Positions 35,075 through 40,371 are shown, counted from the first letter of the stretch. The stretch: 64,000 bases of DNA from Molossus alvarezi (GCA_037176705.1 CM073886.1:26273501-26337500); one strand, 5' to 3'. The notes: generated by a model from the sequence alone, not told the origin. A program made the numbers and translations.

Positions 35075-35812
35075 TATATATATATAAATACCTTTATAAG
35101 AACTTATCACAATGTCTCATTTAAATCTCAAGTACAACAGTCAAAAGAGAAATAGAAAGGTGGTAATGTTATACATTAAATGAAATCAGAAAAAGTCAAA
35201 ATCACTATGAAAAGACACAGGAAGAAGTTAAGAGACATATTTAAATATTCAAAAGAAATCTTGAGCAGAAAAAGACGGTCCATAAAGTCCTGTCAATCTT
35301 TCCTTGATTATAAGACTCAAAACTCAGAAGGCTAAAGTAAAATAAAATCTGCTTTATATTTTCCTCCAATTTTATTCTACAACGTGGATCTTCTTTGGAA
35401 TCCATGACCTTAGTGAGAAAAAAAATCTTCCCAAAATGTTAACATCAAATATTCAAAGCATCTACTGTTACTTAGAGTGAAAGTACAGGAGTTAAAAAAG
35501 TATGCTCTCACTGAGTCGGGAATTATAATAATGTGCTACAAGAAATAATATAAGTAGGATACGAGGAAAACTTAGCAGACTCTAGGGAGAGCGAATGCCC
35601 TAGACCAAAGGGAGTTCTCATCTATTTATCTGCATTAGGAATTTCCTATGCCCTGTCTTTCGCATAGTTACCGTTTGGGGACTAAGTGACGACGTCTGCT
35701 CAGGACGAGAAAAGCAATTAGAGAATTTCCAAAGCCATGGCTTAGCACCATTATCTTGTTGAAGCCATCTGTGTGTTCTACTGCAGTTCTCAGTTCCGTT
35801 TCCTTCCATCAT
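1241..35812 (-). CDS. MARF1: MARF1, spliced coding region, last exon missing
   Basis: MARF1 is an RNA-binding ribonuclease factor that controls mRNA decay and retrotransposon silencing in oocytes; this role is known for the family and is not visible here. I joined 25 coding exons (exons 2-26) whose GT/AG borders keep phase throughout, giving 1635 codons plus one base. Domain order: Cys/Gly-rich N-terminus (1-334), NYN nuclease (about 345-500), RRM1 (about 511-585), RRM2 (about 775-855), eight LOTUS/OST-HTH modules (about 870-1530), and an acidic, Pro-rich tail. The mammalian protein is about 1740 residues, and the missing end fits one final exon left of base 1. The start is the first of two tandem ATGs at 35812. 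Oddities are a 2-nt deletion at exon 11, a shortened exon 25 and two very short introns (79 and 86 bp). Confidence 0.96.
1515..1705 (+). mobile_element. Ves SINE, CAGTGTGGCTCAGTGG subfamily
   Basis: Head GCCCGGCCAGTGTGGCTCAG, internal AGGAGGCAGCCAATCAATG, CT run, and an ATCAATAAAGAAAATAA tail. This older subfamily lacks the CATTTTTTGTTCAGATAGA block. Confidence 0.85.
1893..2095 (+). repeat. MIR element
   Basis: Core GTCACTTCCTAGCTGAGTGA, then CTTGGGCAAGCTACTTAACC and a GAGCTTCAGT end, typical of MIR. Confidence 0.8.
2096..2790. other. MARF1 intron 25, no recognised feature
   Basis: Pyrimidine-rich stretch at about 2380-2720 without exon signals. It could be an old LTR or DNA-transposon relic, which I cannot name. 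Nothing else seen. Confidence 0.3.
2791..3031 (+). mobile_element. Ves SINE
   Basis: Head GGCCCTGGTAAGTTTGCTCA, CT block, ATCCTCCGGTGAGGAATAAA tail. Confidence 0.9.
3299..3397 (-). CDS. MARF1: MARF1 exon 25: tail segment, shortened
   Basis: 99 nt, residues 1546-1579: [20 protein letters not shown], then [14 protein letters not shown]. The acceptor is TTCTCTAG and the donor GTAACA. Compared with my memory of the human tail, about nine residues are missing between LSS and ERIL. Intron 24 in front is only 86 bp. Confidence 0.88.
3398..3483 (-). other. MARF1: MARF1 intron 24, 86 bp
   Basis: GTAAGTAAG donor and TTTGTTCTCTAG acceptor. Near the lower size limit for vertebrate introns. Two other AG sites (CTGCAG, TCTGACAG) lie inside and could be used, changing the tail sequence. 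Confidence 0.85.
3484..3544 (-). CDS. MARF1: MARF1 exon 24: small exon after LOTUS 8
   Basis: 61 nt, residues 1526-1546: [20 protein letters not shown] plus one base. Too short to stand out as an open frame. It is recognised by its acceptor (CTGCACACCAG-type context ending GTGCAG), its donor GTAAGT, and phase fit on both sides. Confidence 0.93.
3913..4120 (+). mobile_element. Ves SINE, older subfamily
   Basis: Head AGCCTGGCCGGTGTGGCTCA, AGGAGGCAGCCGATCGATG, CT run, and A-rich AATCAATAAAAACAT tail. AGAATTAATGGAG flanks both ends (about 3901 and 4121) as a target duplication. Confidence 0.9.
4200..4800 (+). repeat. L2 LINE fragment
   Basis: Shows the L2 3' pattern: CTACCTGGACTGCCCCCTCT, CATCCTTGAGAACTTGGCTC, CCTTCCTGAGGGCAGGGTCT, ending near AATTAATAAAGGCTTACAGA. 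Confidence 0.7.
4947..5159 (-). CDS. MARF1: MARF1 exon 23: LOTUS domain 8
   Basis: Residues 1455-1525, phase 0: [39 protein letters not shown] and [15 protein letters not shown]. It is the last of the eight OST-HTH modules. Donor GTAGGT. Confidence 0.96.
5393..5632 (+). mobile_element. Ves SINE
   Basis: Complete copy: TGGCCCTGGTCAGTTTGGCT head, CT run, CCTTGGGTGAGGATAAAA tail. The next head-only copy sits in its tail. Confidence 0.92.
5641..5688 (+). mobile_element. Ves head-only insertion (48 bp) with 16-bp target duplication
   Basis: Only the first 48 bp of Ves (CCCTGGCCGGTTTGGCTCAG to GGTACAGA) is present. GATAAAAGAAAGAAAG flanks it exactly at 5625-5640 and 5689-5704. No A-tail and no CT block. 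This is a 3'-truncated ('tailless') retrocopy. Confidence 0.85.
5890..6132 (-). mobile_element. Ves SINE
   Basis: Reverse full-length copy, poly-T then ATCCTCACCTGAGGACAT, head ending AACTGGCCAGGGC. Confidence 0.92.
6509..6825. mobile_element. Nested DNA-transposon fossils (Tigger2-like holding MER2-like)
   Basis: Outer ends are inverted: AGTTGACCTTAGACAATACA at the left and TGTTTAAGGGTCAATTG at the right. An inner piece at about 6592-6737 ends in GGATACTGAGGGACAACTG, the MER2-type terminus. Both are relics without coding ability. Confidence 0.6.
7045..7440 (-). repeat. Ancient L1 ORF2 fragment
   Basis: Antisense L1 text such as TAACCCATCTGGTCCTGGTG and TTTTCTAGGACCTTATCTAT, heavily mutated. 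Lies in MARF1 intron 22. Confidence 0.5.
7695..7925 (-). CDS. MARF1: MARF1 exon 22: LOTUS domain 7
   Basis: Residues 1378-1454, phase 0: [34 protein letters not shown] and [19 protein letters not shown]. The last part is the conserved LOTUS end. Acceptor TTTTCCCCAG, donor GTATGA. Confidence 0.96.
7930..11060. other. MARF1 intron 21, mostly unassigned old sequence
   Basis: No exon. About 9300-10350 is pyrimidine-rich and resembles the interior of an old L2 LINE on the plus strand, at low confidence. A weak LOTUS-like frame was searched for and not seen. The rest shows nothing. Confidence 0.35.
11068..11295 (-). CDS. MARF1: MARF1 exon 21: LOTUS domain 6
   Basis: Residues 1302-1377, phase 0 at both ends: [20 protein letters not shown], a full helix set, and [10 protein letters not shown]. 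Donor GTAAAC. Confidence 0.96.
11521..11572. repeat. (GT)n(TA)n microsatellite
   Basis: About 17 GT units followed by TA units, directly next to the tail of a reversed Ves SINE. Confidence 0.95.
11573..11770 (-). mobile_element. Ves SINE, internal deletion
   Basis: Reverse copy with TCCTCACCCGAGGACAT tail. The middle is shortened around a duplicated GTACAACCAAG. Head ends AAGCCAGGG. Confidence 0.88.
11858..11960 (+). mobile_element. Ves tRNA-head-only SINE with A-rich tail
   Basis: Head GCCCTGGCCAGTTTGGCTCA to GCTAGGGGCATGTACC (about 83 bp), then AAAATAAATAAAT tail. It is flanked by the 15-bp duplication AATAAAAGTCAATGA at 11843-11857 and 11961-11975. The CT block and GGTGAGGAT tail of normal Ves are absent. 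Confidence 0.9.
12340..12542 (-). CDS. MARF1: MARF1 exon 20: LOTUS domain 5
   Basis: Residues 1234-1301: [35 protein letters not shown], then [16 protein letters not shown]. Acceptor CAAAG after a long T-rich tract; donor GTAAGT. Sister of exon 17. Confidence 0.96.
13662..13795 (-). CDS. MARF1: MARF1 exon 19: second half of LOTUS domain 4
   Basis: Residues 1189-1234: [30 protein letters not shown] and VICIPKR. The acceptor (AATCTAG) has a poor pyrimidine tract. The donor is GTATGT. Confidence 0.95.
13965..14107 (-). CDS. MARF1: MARF1 exon 18: first half of LOTUS domain 4
   Basis: Residues 1142-1189: [20 protein letters not shown], then [20 protein letters not shown] and FSQAYH, ending TG of a Trp codon at GTGAGT. 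Confidence 0.96.
14873..15093 (-). CDS. MARF1: MARF1 exon 17: LOTUS domain 3
   Basis: Residues 1068-1141: a complete LOTUS module in one exon, [18 protein letters not shown], then [20 protein letters not shown] and [10 protein letters not shown]. Clearly paralogous to exon 20 (same FIPSYHHHF, same YGYSKL/YGFTKL), so internal duplication built this region. Confidence 0.96.
15981..16274 (+). mobile_element. Ves SINE, young, with long (AAAT)n tail
   Basis: Near-consensus copy GCCCTGGCCGGTTTGGCTCA to CCTCGGGTGAGGATAAAA, then about 12 AAAT units. Forms an inverted pair with the next copy. Confidence 0.95.
16337..16583 (-). mobile_element. Ves SINE, young, inverted partner
   Basis: Near-consensus reverse copy flanked by TGGAACTATTTTT at 16324-16336 and 16584-16596. 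Only about 110 bp (mostly A-rich tail) separates it from the body of the plus-strand copy at 15981. Confidence 0.95.
16611..16842 (+). mobile_element. Ves SINE, diverged
   Basis: Head GCTCTGGATGGTTTGGCTCA, GGAGGCAACCAATTGATATG, CT run, A-tail. AAGGATAGTCAA / AAGGACAGTAAA flank it. Confidence 0.88.
17089..17264 (-). CDS. MARF1: MARF1 exon 16: second half of LOTUS domain 2
   Basis: Residues 1009-1068: [20 protein letters not shown], then [15 protein letters not shown] and NKPPPPNT. The winged-helix end [13 protein letters not shown] is the LOTUS signature. The acceptor is TTATTTCAG and the donor GTAGGT. Confidence 0.95.
17621..17823 (-). mobile_element. Ves SINE, older subfamily
   Basis: Reverse copy ending CACCAGCCAGGC. 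TAAATGGACTTTT duplicated at 17608-17620 and 17824-17836. Confidence 0.9.
18027..18278 (+). mobile_element. Ves SINE
   Basis: Full-length, flanked by AAAAATGGACCCATTT and AAAAATGGATCCATTT (one mismatch). Uses CTGTATAAAAAATGG in place of CTGAACAAAAAATGG. Confidence 0.93.
18442..18561 (-). CDS. MARF1: MARF1 exon 15: first half of LOTUS domain 2
   Basis: Residues 969-1009: [20 protein letters not shown], then [19 protein letters not shown]. Phases (1 and 2 bases) match exons 14 and 16. Helix pattern typical of OST-HTH. Confidence 0.94.
18691..18927 (-). CDS. MARF1: MARF1 exon 14: end of LOTUS 1 and Ser-rich linker
   Basis: Residues 890-969: [20 protein letters not shown] closes LOTUS 1. A Ser-rich linker ([19 protein letters not shown]) and [14 protein letters not shown] follow. 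The donor is GTATAA and the acceptor TTTTAAG. Confidence 0.95.
19430..19635 (+). repeat. MIR element
   Basis: TCTGAACCAGGAAAGATTTG, CAGTTTTCCCATATGTAAAA and ATAGTAAGTGTTCATTAAAT mark a near full-length MIR. Confidence 0.75.
19640..20890 (+). repeat. Old LINE (L2-type) stretch
   Basis: Pyrimidine-rich with L2-like ends: GACATAAGCTCCTCAAGGAC and TATTTGTTGAGCATCTATTA at 20728-20835. The left part is less certain. It accounts for several long but meaningless reading frames here. Confidence 0.5.
21008..21212 (-). mobile_element. Ves SINE, older subfamily
   Basis: Reverse copy, ACAGAGAGAAAAAGGGAGAG, ending CACCAGCCAGGC. Confidence 0.85.
21221..21260. repeat. Perfect 20-bp tandem duplication
   Basis: TAAAATTTTACAAATGTATG occurs twice in a row at the junction between two SINEs; probably a target duplication left beside a truncated insertion. 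Confidence 0.9.
21261..21480 (+). mobile_element. Ves SINE, 5'-truncated
   Basis: Begins inside the head (TTAGAGCCTTGGCCCATGGA), then GGGAGGCAACCAATTGATGT, CT run and CCTTGGGTGAG tail. Confidence 0.85.
21524..21713 (+). mobile_element. Ves SINE, diverged
   Basis: Head AAGCCTTGGTAGAATGGCTC, GGAGGCAACCAATCAATGTG, CCTTGGGTGAGGATTAAA tail. Confidence 0.85.
21894..21974 (-). CDS. MARF1: MARF1 exon 13: start of LOTUS domain 1
   Basis: Short 81-nt exon, residues 863-890: [20 protein letters not shown] and TDIYEK. The acceptor is TCTTACAG and the donor GTAAGT. It supplies the first helices of the first OST-HTH/LOTUS fold. Confidence 0.94.
21975..23211. other. MARF1 intron 12, no recognised feature
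   Basis: AT-rich intron without exon signals or a repeat I can name. Confidence 0.5.
23212..23390 (-). CDS. MARF1: MARF1 exon 12: second half of RRM2
   Basis: Residues 804-863: [20 protein letters not shown] (RNP1 region), then a helix and [18 protein letters not shown]. It ends AG before GTAAAA. Phase 0 at the start joins HGK to VKS, as in an RRM loop. Confidence 0.96.
24092..24233 (-). CDS. MARF1: MARF1 exon 11: start of RRM2, shifted acceptor inferred
   Basis: Residues 756-803: [19 protein letters not shown], then [19 protein letters not shown] and AFSRHGK, the first half of RRM2. Exon 10 ends with two bases, so this exon must start with one base. Only the acceptor CTTTCAG before 24233 does so and stays open. 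The older-looking acceptor GCAG before 24279 preserves a conserved-looking STSPNLLN segment. It then meets a 2-nt loss and a premature stop. Confidence 0.85.
24234..24279 (-). pseudogene. Former start of MARF1 exon 11, out of frame by a 2-nt deletion
   Basis: From the acceptor GCAG at 24280, one frame gives R-S-T-S-P-N-L-L-N. Another frame, two bases off, gives S-P-L-A-F-S leading into the open RRM2 frame. Mammalian MARF1, as I remember it, has both pieces joined here. Four bases (AGTG) stand where six are expected, at about 24250-24253. Splicing from 24279 would give a frameshift and a TAG within RRM2. Confidence 0.6.
24525..24757 (-). mobile_element. Ves SINE, diverged
   Basis: Reverse copy; TCCTCACCCAAGCATATTTT tail, head ending AACTGGCCAGGGC, missing part of the head. 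CACTGGATAATT / CATTGGATAATT flank it. Confidence 0.88.
25269..25519 (+). mobile_element. Ves SINE next to MARF1 exon 10 donor
   Basis: Full-length copy; left flank AAGAAACTGGACTT, right flank AAGAAGCTGGACTT. The right flank reaches the splice donor of exon 10, so the SINE tail lies 16 nt from the exon. Confidence 0.93.
25536..25694 (-). CDS. MARF1: MARF1 exon 10: linker before RRM2
   Basis: Residues 703-756: [19 protein letters not shown], then [10 protein letters not shown] and TSPSWSS, ending in two bases (CG) of an Arg codon. The acceptor is CCCTCCATTAG. The GTAAGT donor is followed after 16 nt by a Ves SINE, so the start of intron 10 is the SINE's target duplication. Confidence 0.93.
25695..25773 (-). 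other. MARF1: MARF1 intron 9, 79 bp
   Basis: Donor GTAGGT, acceptor TTCCCTCCATTAG. It contains in-frame stops in the exon 9 frame, so it must be spliced. The exon 9-10 junction then reads [13 protein letters not shown] in one frame. Confidence 0.85.
25774..25931 (-). CDS. MARF1: MARF1 exon 9: linker between the RRMs
   Basis: Residues 651-703: [19 protein letters not shown], then YKTNL and two bases of a Lys codon. It ends at a GTAGGT donor. Reading on gives an in-frame TAG at once, so splicing here is required. The next exon starts only 79 bp further on. Confidence 0.92.
26131..26559 (-). CDS. MARF1: MARF1 exon 8: RRM1 and following basic linker
   Basis: Residues 508-650. RNP2-like LLYVYNLP and an RNP1-like strand (SAILRFINQ) mark an RRM. 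A Lys/Ser-rich linker follows ([12 protein letters not shown]). The acceptor is a NAGNAG pair (TCAGCAG), so the leading Gln may be present (start 26559) or absent (start 26556). The donor is GTAATT. Confidence 0.96.
27060..27265 (+). repeat. MIR element
   Basis: GGTCCAGTCTCTGCTCTGCT, GTGTGACCTCCAATGAATTG and CCTAAAATGAGTTCATTGGA follow the MIR order. Confidence 0.7.
28007..28179 (-). CDS. MARF1: MARF1 exon 7: end of the NYN domain
   Basis: Residues 450-507. The split Thr codon restores the [10 protein letters not shown] motif, another acidic metal-binding strand of NYN nucleases, followed by [20 protein letters not shown]. It ends SPLKTP at GTAAGT. The acceptor is TTTCTTTCAG. Confidence 0.96.
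28773..28890 (-). CDS. MARF1: MARF1 exon 6: NYN domain, middle
   Basis: Residues 411-450: [19 protein letters not shown] and the strand TVVLVS. The Asp pair and the helix match the NYN core, and the next exon supplies the TDVNF acidic motif. The acceptor GTAG precedes a GTAACC start and the donor is GTAAGT. Confidence 0.95.
28895..29500. other. MARF1 intron 5, left part, nothing recognised
   Basis: AT-rich intron sequence with no exon or clear repeat before the SINE at 29505. Confidence 0.45.
29505..29750 (-). mobile_element. Ves SINE, young
   Basis: Near-consensus reverse copy flanked by AGAATTATTAATTTTT on both sides (29489 and 29752). Confidence 0.95.
29860..30060 (+). repeat. MIR element, worn
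   Basis: GAGGTCAACTGAATTTAAAT, CCACTTACTGGTCAACC and GGGGGCCTCAGTTTCACCTG give the MIR order. Confidence 0.65.
30083..30262. repeat. Old DNA-transposon fossil
   Basis: CAGCAGGCCCTCAAATAACA at the left and GTGAGGACTTACAGTAC at the right resemble paired ends of a mammalian DNA transposon with an internal deletion. Family not certain. Confidence 0.4.
30386..30612 (-). CDS. MARF1: MARF1 exon 5: first half of the NYN ribonuclease domain
   Basis: Residues 335-410. It carries the NYN/PIN-like opening strand GVFWDIENC, where the Asp is a metal-binding catalytic residue in the family. The second acidic strand [13 protein letters not shown] follows, with its helix. It ends NNCQ at a GTAAAC donor in phase 0. 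NYN domains are Mg-dependent RNases; in MARF1 this domain cleaves target RNA. Confidence 0.97.
31118..31318 (+). mobile_element. Ves SINE, older subfamily
   Basis: Head GCCCAGCCAGAGTGGCTCAT, CT run, TGTCCTCTGGTGAGGATTAA tail. Confidence 0.85.
31708..31876 (-). CDS. MARF1: MARF1 exon 4: linker before the NYN domain, residues 279-335
   Basis: It reads [20 protein letters not shown] and onward, with a [10 protein letters not shown] patch, and ends one base into a Gly codon completed by exon 5. The acceptor is TTTAAAACAG and the donor GTAAATG. The CxGC patch continues the Cys-rich character of exon 3. No catalytic residue lies here. Confidence 0.95.
32595..33287 (-). CDS. MARF1: MARF1 exon 3: Cys/Gly-rich N-terminal region, residues 48-278
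   Basis: This is the largest exon: 231 codons, phase 0 at both ends, acceptor TTTCTCAG, donor AAG then GTTTGT. It encodes a low-complexity region with paired cysteines and histidines ([22 protein letters not shown]) and a run of eight glycines followed by SGG. The glycine run comes from a CCACCG-type triplet tract at about 33058-33088. The CxxC pairs suggest metal binding, but no named domain is assigned. Confidence 0.95.
33646..33880 (+). mobile_element. Ves SINE
   Basis: Head TGCCCTGTCTGGTTTGGCTC; flanked by AAAACAACACAGTCAC and AAAACAAAACAGTCAC. Confidence 0.92.
34235..34440 (+). repeat. MIR element
   Basis: TGTCAGAGGCCTTGGTTTGC, TATGACCTTGAGTAAGTTAC and TGTTAGGATAAAATAAGATC are MIR landmarks. 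Confidence 0.75.
35028..35090. repeat. A-run and (TA)n(CA)n(TA)n microsatellite
   Basis: Alternating TA with an inner CA block, about 60 bp, in MARF1 intron 2. Confidence 0.95.
35091..35671. other. MARF1 intron 2, nothing recognised
   Basis: AT-rich intron next to exon 2; no repeat or exon recognised. Confidence 0.45.
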
Positions 35813-35870
35813 ACAGCCACGCAAAGTTGTTCAACATTCTTTCACCTTTCTTTTCTTTCATTCTTCCACC
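35672..35870 (-). CDS. MARF1: MARF1 exon 2: 5' UTR end and residues 1-47
   Basis: The coding part is 35672-35812, starting at tandem ATG codons (MMEGNGTEN...). It ends SPQT before a GTAACT donor. The acceptor is probably a CAGCAG pair, so the exon starts at 35873 or 35870. The short 5' UTR part carries two upstream ATGs in one frame (see the uORF entry). The region has no known fold and is rich in Trp, Ser and Cys. Confidence 0.9.
35790..35861 (-). other. Overlapping upstream ORF in MARF1 exon 2
   Basis: An ATG at 35861 opens a 23-codon frame that passes a second ATG at 35837. It runs through the MARF1 start codon in another frame and stops with TGA at 35792-35790. If exon 2 begins at about 35870 this uORF is in the mRNA and would tend to lower initiation at the main ATG. 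Translation is not shown by sequence alone. Confidence 0.4.
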
Positions 35871-36454
35871 CTGCTGAGAATGAGATTTCAATGTCATTTA
35901 TATACATAAGTACAAATTTTACTATCAAAATGTGAGACTGCAATTATATTACTGGTACGATGGTTCCCAACAAGTAAGATTTTAAGGAACGAAATAGAAT
36001 GGCTTTCAAGGTGTATTATAAGTTACCAAAATTTAGTAAGCTTGGCTGACTGTTTCTGCTTATGTTCTGACTATATCCATCTGATTTAAAAAAAACAAAC
36101 AAAAAACCTTGTCTTCTTCCATTCCTCATGTTCCACAGTTCTTGCAATAAAACTCCAGATGAGCCCTATTTCTTTTCTATAAGCAGCCATGCTTGACAGA
36201 AGTAGCCACATCTTGGACACCTGCATATGCCTGAGTGAAATTTCTCCTCTTTACCTAGCTGGAGACAACCTCTTCCAGCTCTGAGTAAACTTTTTCTATA
36301 GTCTTTCTTAATTCTTCTTAACTATCCCTAAAGAGTCTACATATGAGAGTAAAAAAGTTAACAGCAGAGAGCGTTATTTTAGTAAAAGAATAACTTTATG
36401 TCCTCATTACCAATTATCAAAGATTTTGAAATTGATTTAAGAACAACTTATCCC

Positions 36455-36674
36455 AGCCCGGCCAGTGTGGTTCAGTGGATTGAGCGTCATCCCATGCACC
36501 GAGAGGTCTCTGGTTTGATTCCTGGTCAGGGCACATGCCCAGGTTGCAGACTTGATCCCCAGTGGGGGGCATGCAGGAGGCAGCCAATCGATGTTTCTCT
36601 CTCATCGATGTTTCTATTTCTCCCCTTATCTATCTAAAAAGTCAATAAAAATATACTTAAAAATATTTTTAAAA
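36455..36674 (+). mobile_element. Ves SINE, older subfamily
   Basis: Head AGCCCGGCCAGTGTGGTTCA, two ATCGATGTTTCTCT/ATCGATGTTTCTAT repeats, and an A-rich tail. AGAACAACTTATCCCA / AGAGCAACTTGTCCCA flank it. Confidence 0.9.
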
Positions 36675-36767
36675 AGAGCAACTTGTCCCACTGTGTCTTT
36701 GATATGAGTATGGAAGGTCCAAATTACTTGACTTCTGTGGACCTTGATTTTTTTTGTGTGTGTGTGT

Positions 36768-37022
36768 GTTAATCCTCACTCAAGGATATTTTTCCATTGA
36801 TGTTTGCATAAAGAGCGGAAGAGGGGGAGGGAAAGAGAGCGAGACATCAATGTGAATGAGAGAGAGAAAGACAGACATTGACTGGTTGCCTCCCTGCACA
36901 ACCCTGACTGGACCTGGGGATCAAACCTGCAACCCAGGTACATGTCCTTGACCAGGAATTGAACACGTGACCCTTTGATCAGCAGGCCGAAGCTCTAACT
37001 GTTGAGCAAAACTGGCAGGGCT
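36768..37022 (-). mobile_element. Ves SINE, diverged
   Basis: Reverse copy starting TTAATCCTCACTCAAGGATA after a GT run, head ending AACTGGCAGGGC. In tandem with the next copy. Confidence 0.85.
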
Positions 37023-37029
37023 GATTTTT

Positions 37030-37205
37030 TTTAAATACTCGCCTGAAGATATTTTTTAAAAACTGATTTTGAGAGAGAAAGACATCAATCGGTTGACTGG
37101 GGATCAAACCCAAAACCTAGGTTTGTGCCCTGACCAGGAATTGTACTCACTACCTTCTGGTGTATGGGACGTTGCTCTAACCAACTGAGACACCTGACCA
37201 GGGCT
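37030..37205 (-). mobile_element. Ves SINE, diverged
   Basis: Reverse copy lacking most of the CT block, head ending CCTGACCAGGGC. Confidence 0.8.
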
Positions 37206-37719
37206 GGACTTTGAATTTGATTCTGCTACAAAACAAATCAAACCAATTTCTTAGTTTACTTATTATGAAAGTGCAATCTGGTATACCACCAAAATTCTAA
37301 CAGAAAAATCTCAAGTGTCAGATGTGCTGTATCTACTCCAGTGCAACAACATTTAAACAGTACAAAAGCAGATCAAATCAATAACAGCCATTGGGCACAG
37401 AGGCAGTCTGCCAATGGTAAGGACAACTGAATCTCATTTCCAAGTCCTCGCCATTACACCCCATCACCTACTCTTACCTACATTTTAAGGTCACTAATTC
37501 ATCTTTCACAAATTTAACGTAGGCATATAGAAAAGAATTCCTTTTAGCTATCTCTCTGATAAGATCCTTATTTCAAGCAATTTTAACATCTATATAGTAG
37601 AGTGAAGGGAGAGATAACTACACAAGTACCATATTTAAGGTACAGGAGAGCTGATCACATAAAGTAGGGGTAGGCAAACTATGGCCTGCCAGCCAAAACC
37701 AGCCCATTGTTTGTATTTA

Positions 37720-37911
37720 TTAATATTTGAAATTTTTTTCTTTGATTTTAGAGAGAGGAAGGGAACAAGAGATAGAAACATCGACTGGTTGCCTCCTGCA
37801 TGCCCCCCACTGGGAATGAGGCCCACCATCTGGGCATGTGCCCTGAGGAATCAAACCCGCGACCTCTTGGTACATGGGTTGACACTCAACCACTGGGCCA
37901 CACCGGCCAGG
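37720..37911 (-). mobile_element. Ves SINE, older subfamily
   Basis: Reverse copy; CCCATTGTTTGTATTTA at 37703-37719 and CCCACTGTTTGTATTTA at 37912-37928 are its target duplication. Confidence 0.92.
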
Positions 37912-37929
37912 CCCACTGTTTGTATTTAA

Positions 37930-38890
37930 ATGGCCTTCGAACTAAGAATGTATTTTACATTTTTAAATTCTGAGACATAAATCAAAATAATAATGTTTTA
38001 TGACACAAAATTTTATGAAATTCAAATTTCAGTCTCTATGAATAGTTTTATCGAGATATGGCCACACTCAAATATTTAAGTACTATCTACGGCAGATTTC
38101 TGCACTACAACTGCAGAATTAAGTATCTGCAACAGGGACAAGATTACCTAAAATATTTACTATAAAATCTAAAATATTTACTCTTTGGCCCTTAGGTTGA
38201 AGCTACAAAACTTCATTACATTTTGGGATCTTCCTCTGTAAAGTGTGGCTAATTTCTCCCCTGCCCACTTCACAGCATCACTGAGGGTGAAAAAATTAGA
38301 TAAAGAAGCCCAACATCTGTTTGTCTTCACCACTGTATCACCTGTGCCAAGCATGGGGCGCTACTTATTATATAAGTAAATATTTGCATTTTACCTAGCT
38401 GTTTATAATGAGTTAACTTGGAGACAGAGATGAAGTTCACTGCCACATTGTTAGTAAATTATGCTACTTGTTTTTCCTCTTGAATACAGGTGTTATATCT
38501 CCCCACAATCTCCTCTAGATCATAAGAATTTGTGATGTTCATGATATACACAACTTCAACTGATGTTGTCACAAACCTCTTCAAGGCCAATCCTGAAAGT
38601 GAACTGACAGGTAGAGTACAACATGGTTTATTTTACCAAGCATTTTTATTTAACATTATTTCTTCATTCAGTAATATTTACTTAGTATCTACTATGTAGC
38701 AGGCCTATGATTAGCACAGGGATACAATGATGAAAACAACCAATGAGATCCATTTATGTAAAATTTCCCCCCCACAGTAAATCTGTGAGATAGATAAGGG
38801 AGAAATTGCCCACATCCTACAGAGGAGAAAAGAGAAGTTTAATAAAGTTTTGTAACTTGCCTAAGTTCACACATACTATTAGAAAGGGAG
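37930..38890. other. MARF1 intron 1, old relics only
   Basis: No exon. A worn L2 end in reverse (ATATTTACTTAGTATCTACT, then GCAGGCCTATGATTAGCACA) lies at about 38668-38745. Confidence 0.45.
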
Positions 38891-39074
38891 CTGCCCAGCC
38901 AGTGTGGCTCACTGGTTGAACTTCGACCCATGTACCAATAGGTCGCTGGATCTATTTTTGGTCAGGGCACATGCAGGAGGCAGCCAATCAATGTTCTCCC
39001 TCATCAGTGTTTCTATCTCTCTCTCCCTCTCCCTTCCTCTAGCTCTAAAATCAATAAAGAAAAAATAATAAAAA
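38891..39074 (+). mobile_element. Ves SINE, older subfamily
   Basis: Head GCCCAGCCAGTGTGGCTCAC; AGAAAGGGAG repeats at 38881-38890 and 39075-39084. Confidence 0.9.
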
Positions 39075-39274
39075 AGAAAGGGAGCAAACTAGGCTTGTCC
39101 ACCTCTTTTTTACCACACCAAGGTGCCTTCTGTATTGCTCAACACAACAACAGAAAGTACACACACATTAACTTGTTAGTGGCCTGCACCTGGGAATGCC
39201 ACTAAGTTAGGTAGCCAAAGCAAGTTCCCTTTCATTCAATTTTAAGTCTCATTTCTGCCATTATATCTCAGAAT

Positions 39275-39475
39275 CTTTGAGCAATTCAGATAGTGTTTGA
39301 GAGCACAGATGCTAAGTCAGACAGTCCGCATATTAATGCCCCATTCTGTGGCTTCCTCTTTGCAACTTTCGATAACTCACAATCTCTCTAAACCTCAGAT
39401 CTCCTCTGTAAAATGGGACTGATAATAATAGCGACACTCTAATAGGGCTGTTGTTTGAATTAAATGAGACAGTTC
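39275..39475 (+). repeat. MIR element
   Basis: GAGAGCACAGATGCTAAGTC, ACCTCAGATCTCCTCTGTAA and AATGGGACTGATAATAATAG, the usual MIR order. Confidence 0.8.
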
Positions 39476-39539
39476 AAGAAGAAAATTTAGCCGTGGCCTT
39501 CTCTTAACACCCAATCTAGTCCTCAACCCCTGCACCACC

Positions 39540-39725
39540 CCATCCCATTATTTATTTTTCATATGTCTTGTTTGTTTGCTTTTTTTTCTGTCTCTCCACT
39601 TGAATATAAACTCCGGGACAGCAGGGATCATGTTTTCTTATTTATTTTTGTATTTCCAGCATCTAGCACAGTGCCTGGCACGTATCAATAATAGCTAGCT
39701 GAACGCAGGATGAGTTCGATAAATG
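39540..39725 (+). repeat. L2 LINE 3' end
   Basis: ACTTGAATATAAACTCCGGG, CAGCATCTAGCACAGTGCCT and a GATAAATGTC end match the L2 terminus. Confidence 0.7.
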
Positions 39726-40371
39726 TCTAGGAAGACCATTAAGGTTTCAACCTCTCTCTGTGCAAAACAGAATGTTTACTGCTAGAGACATTAGGAAGTT
39801 CAAAAGATATAAGTGTAACTGGAGAGCTCTTAGTAATACCACAAAGGTGCTTGGGAAACTCTAAAAGGTGTATCAAGGTGTCGTGTTAAAATCCTAAGAA
39901 AACTCAACACTATCCTTCAAACCAAAGGCTGTACCCTAGAGAGTGGTGAAAAACTGAGGAGGATTCAAAACGCTCGGGGAGTGGGGGGGCAAAACACCCG
40001 ACCCATCTTCTTCTCTTAACCTTCCGACTGTGTTAACTCGTCTGGAAAGGTTGCTCTCCACACCTGGAGGGCACCATAGGGAGCAGGGAGACAGGTGCAG
40101 GCGGGGAGCCAAACACCCCCAAAGTGCAGCAGCGGCGCAGCAATGACTGTCGTGAACGGACATGAAAGGGAAACAACCCGACCCTTTAGCGGGGGCCTGA
40201 CCGGCGGGAGGAGGCGGGGTGTCCCAGCCCTTCCCCTCGGACAAGCCAACCTCCTGCATCCCCTACAGCAATAGGCAGGGGAAAGGGGGGGCACAGTCTT
40301 TCCTCTAGCCTGGTGGCCCCAAAGCAGTGGGCCCATCAAGGACTAGTTCCCAACGCAGACAGCACACTCAC

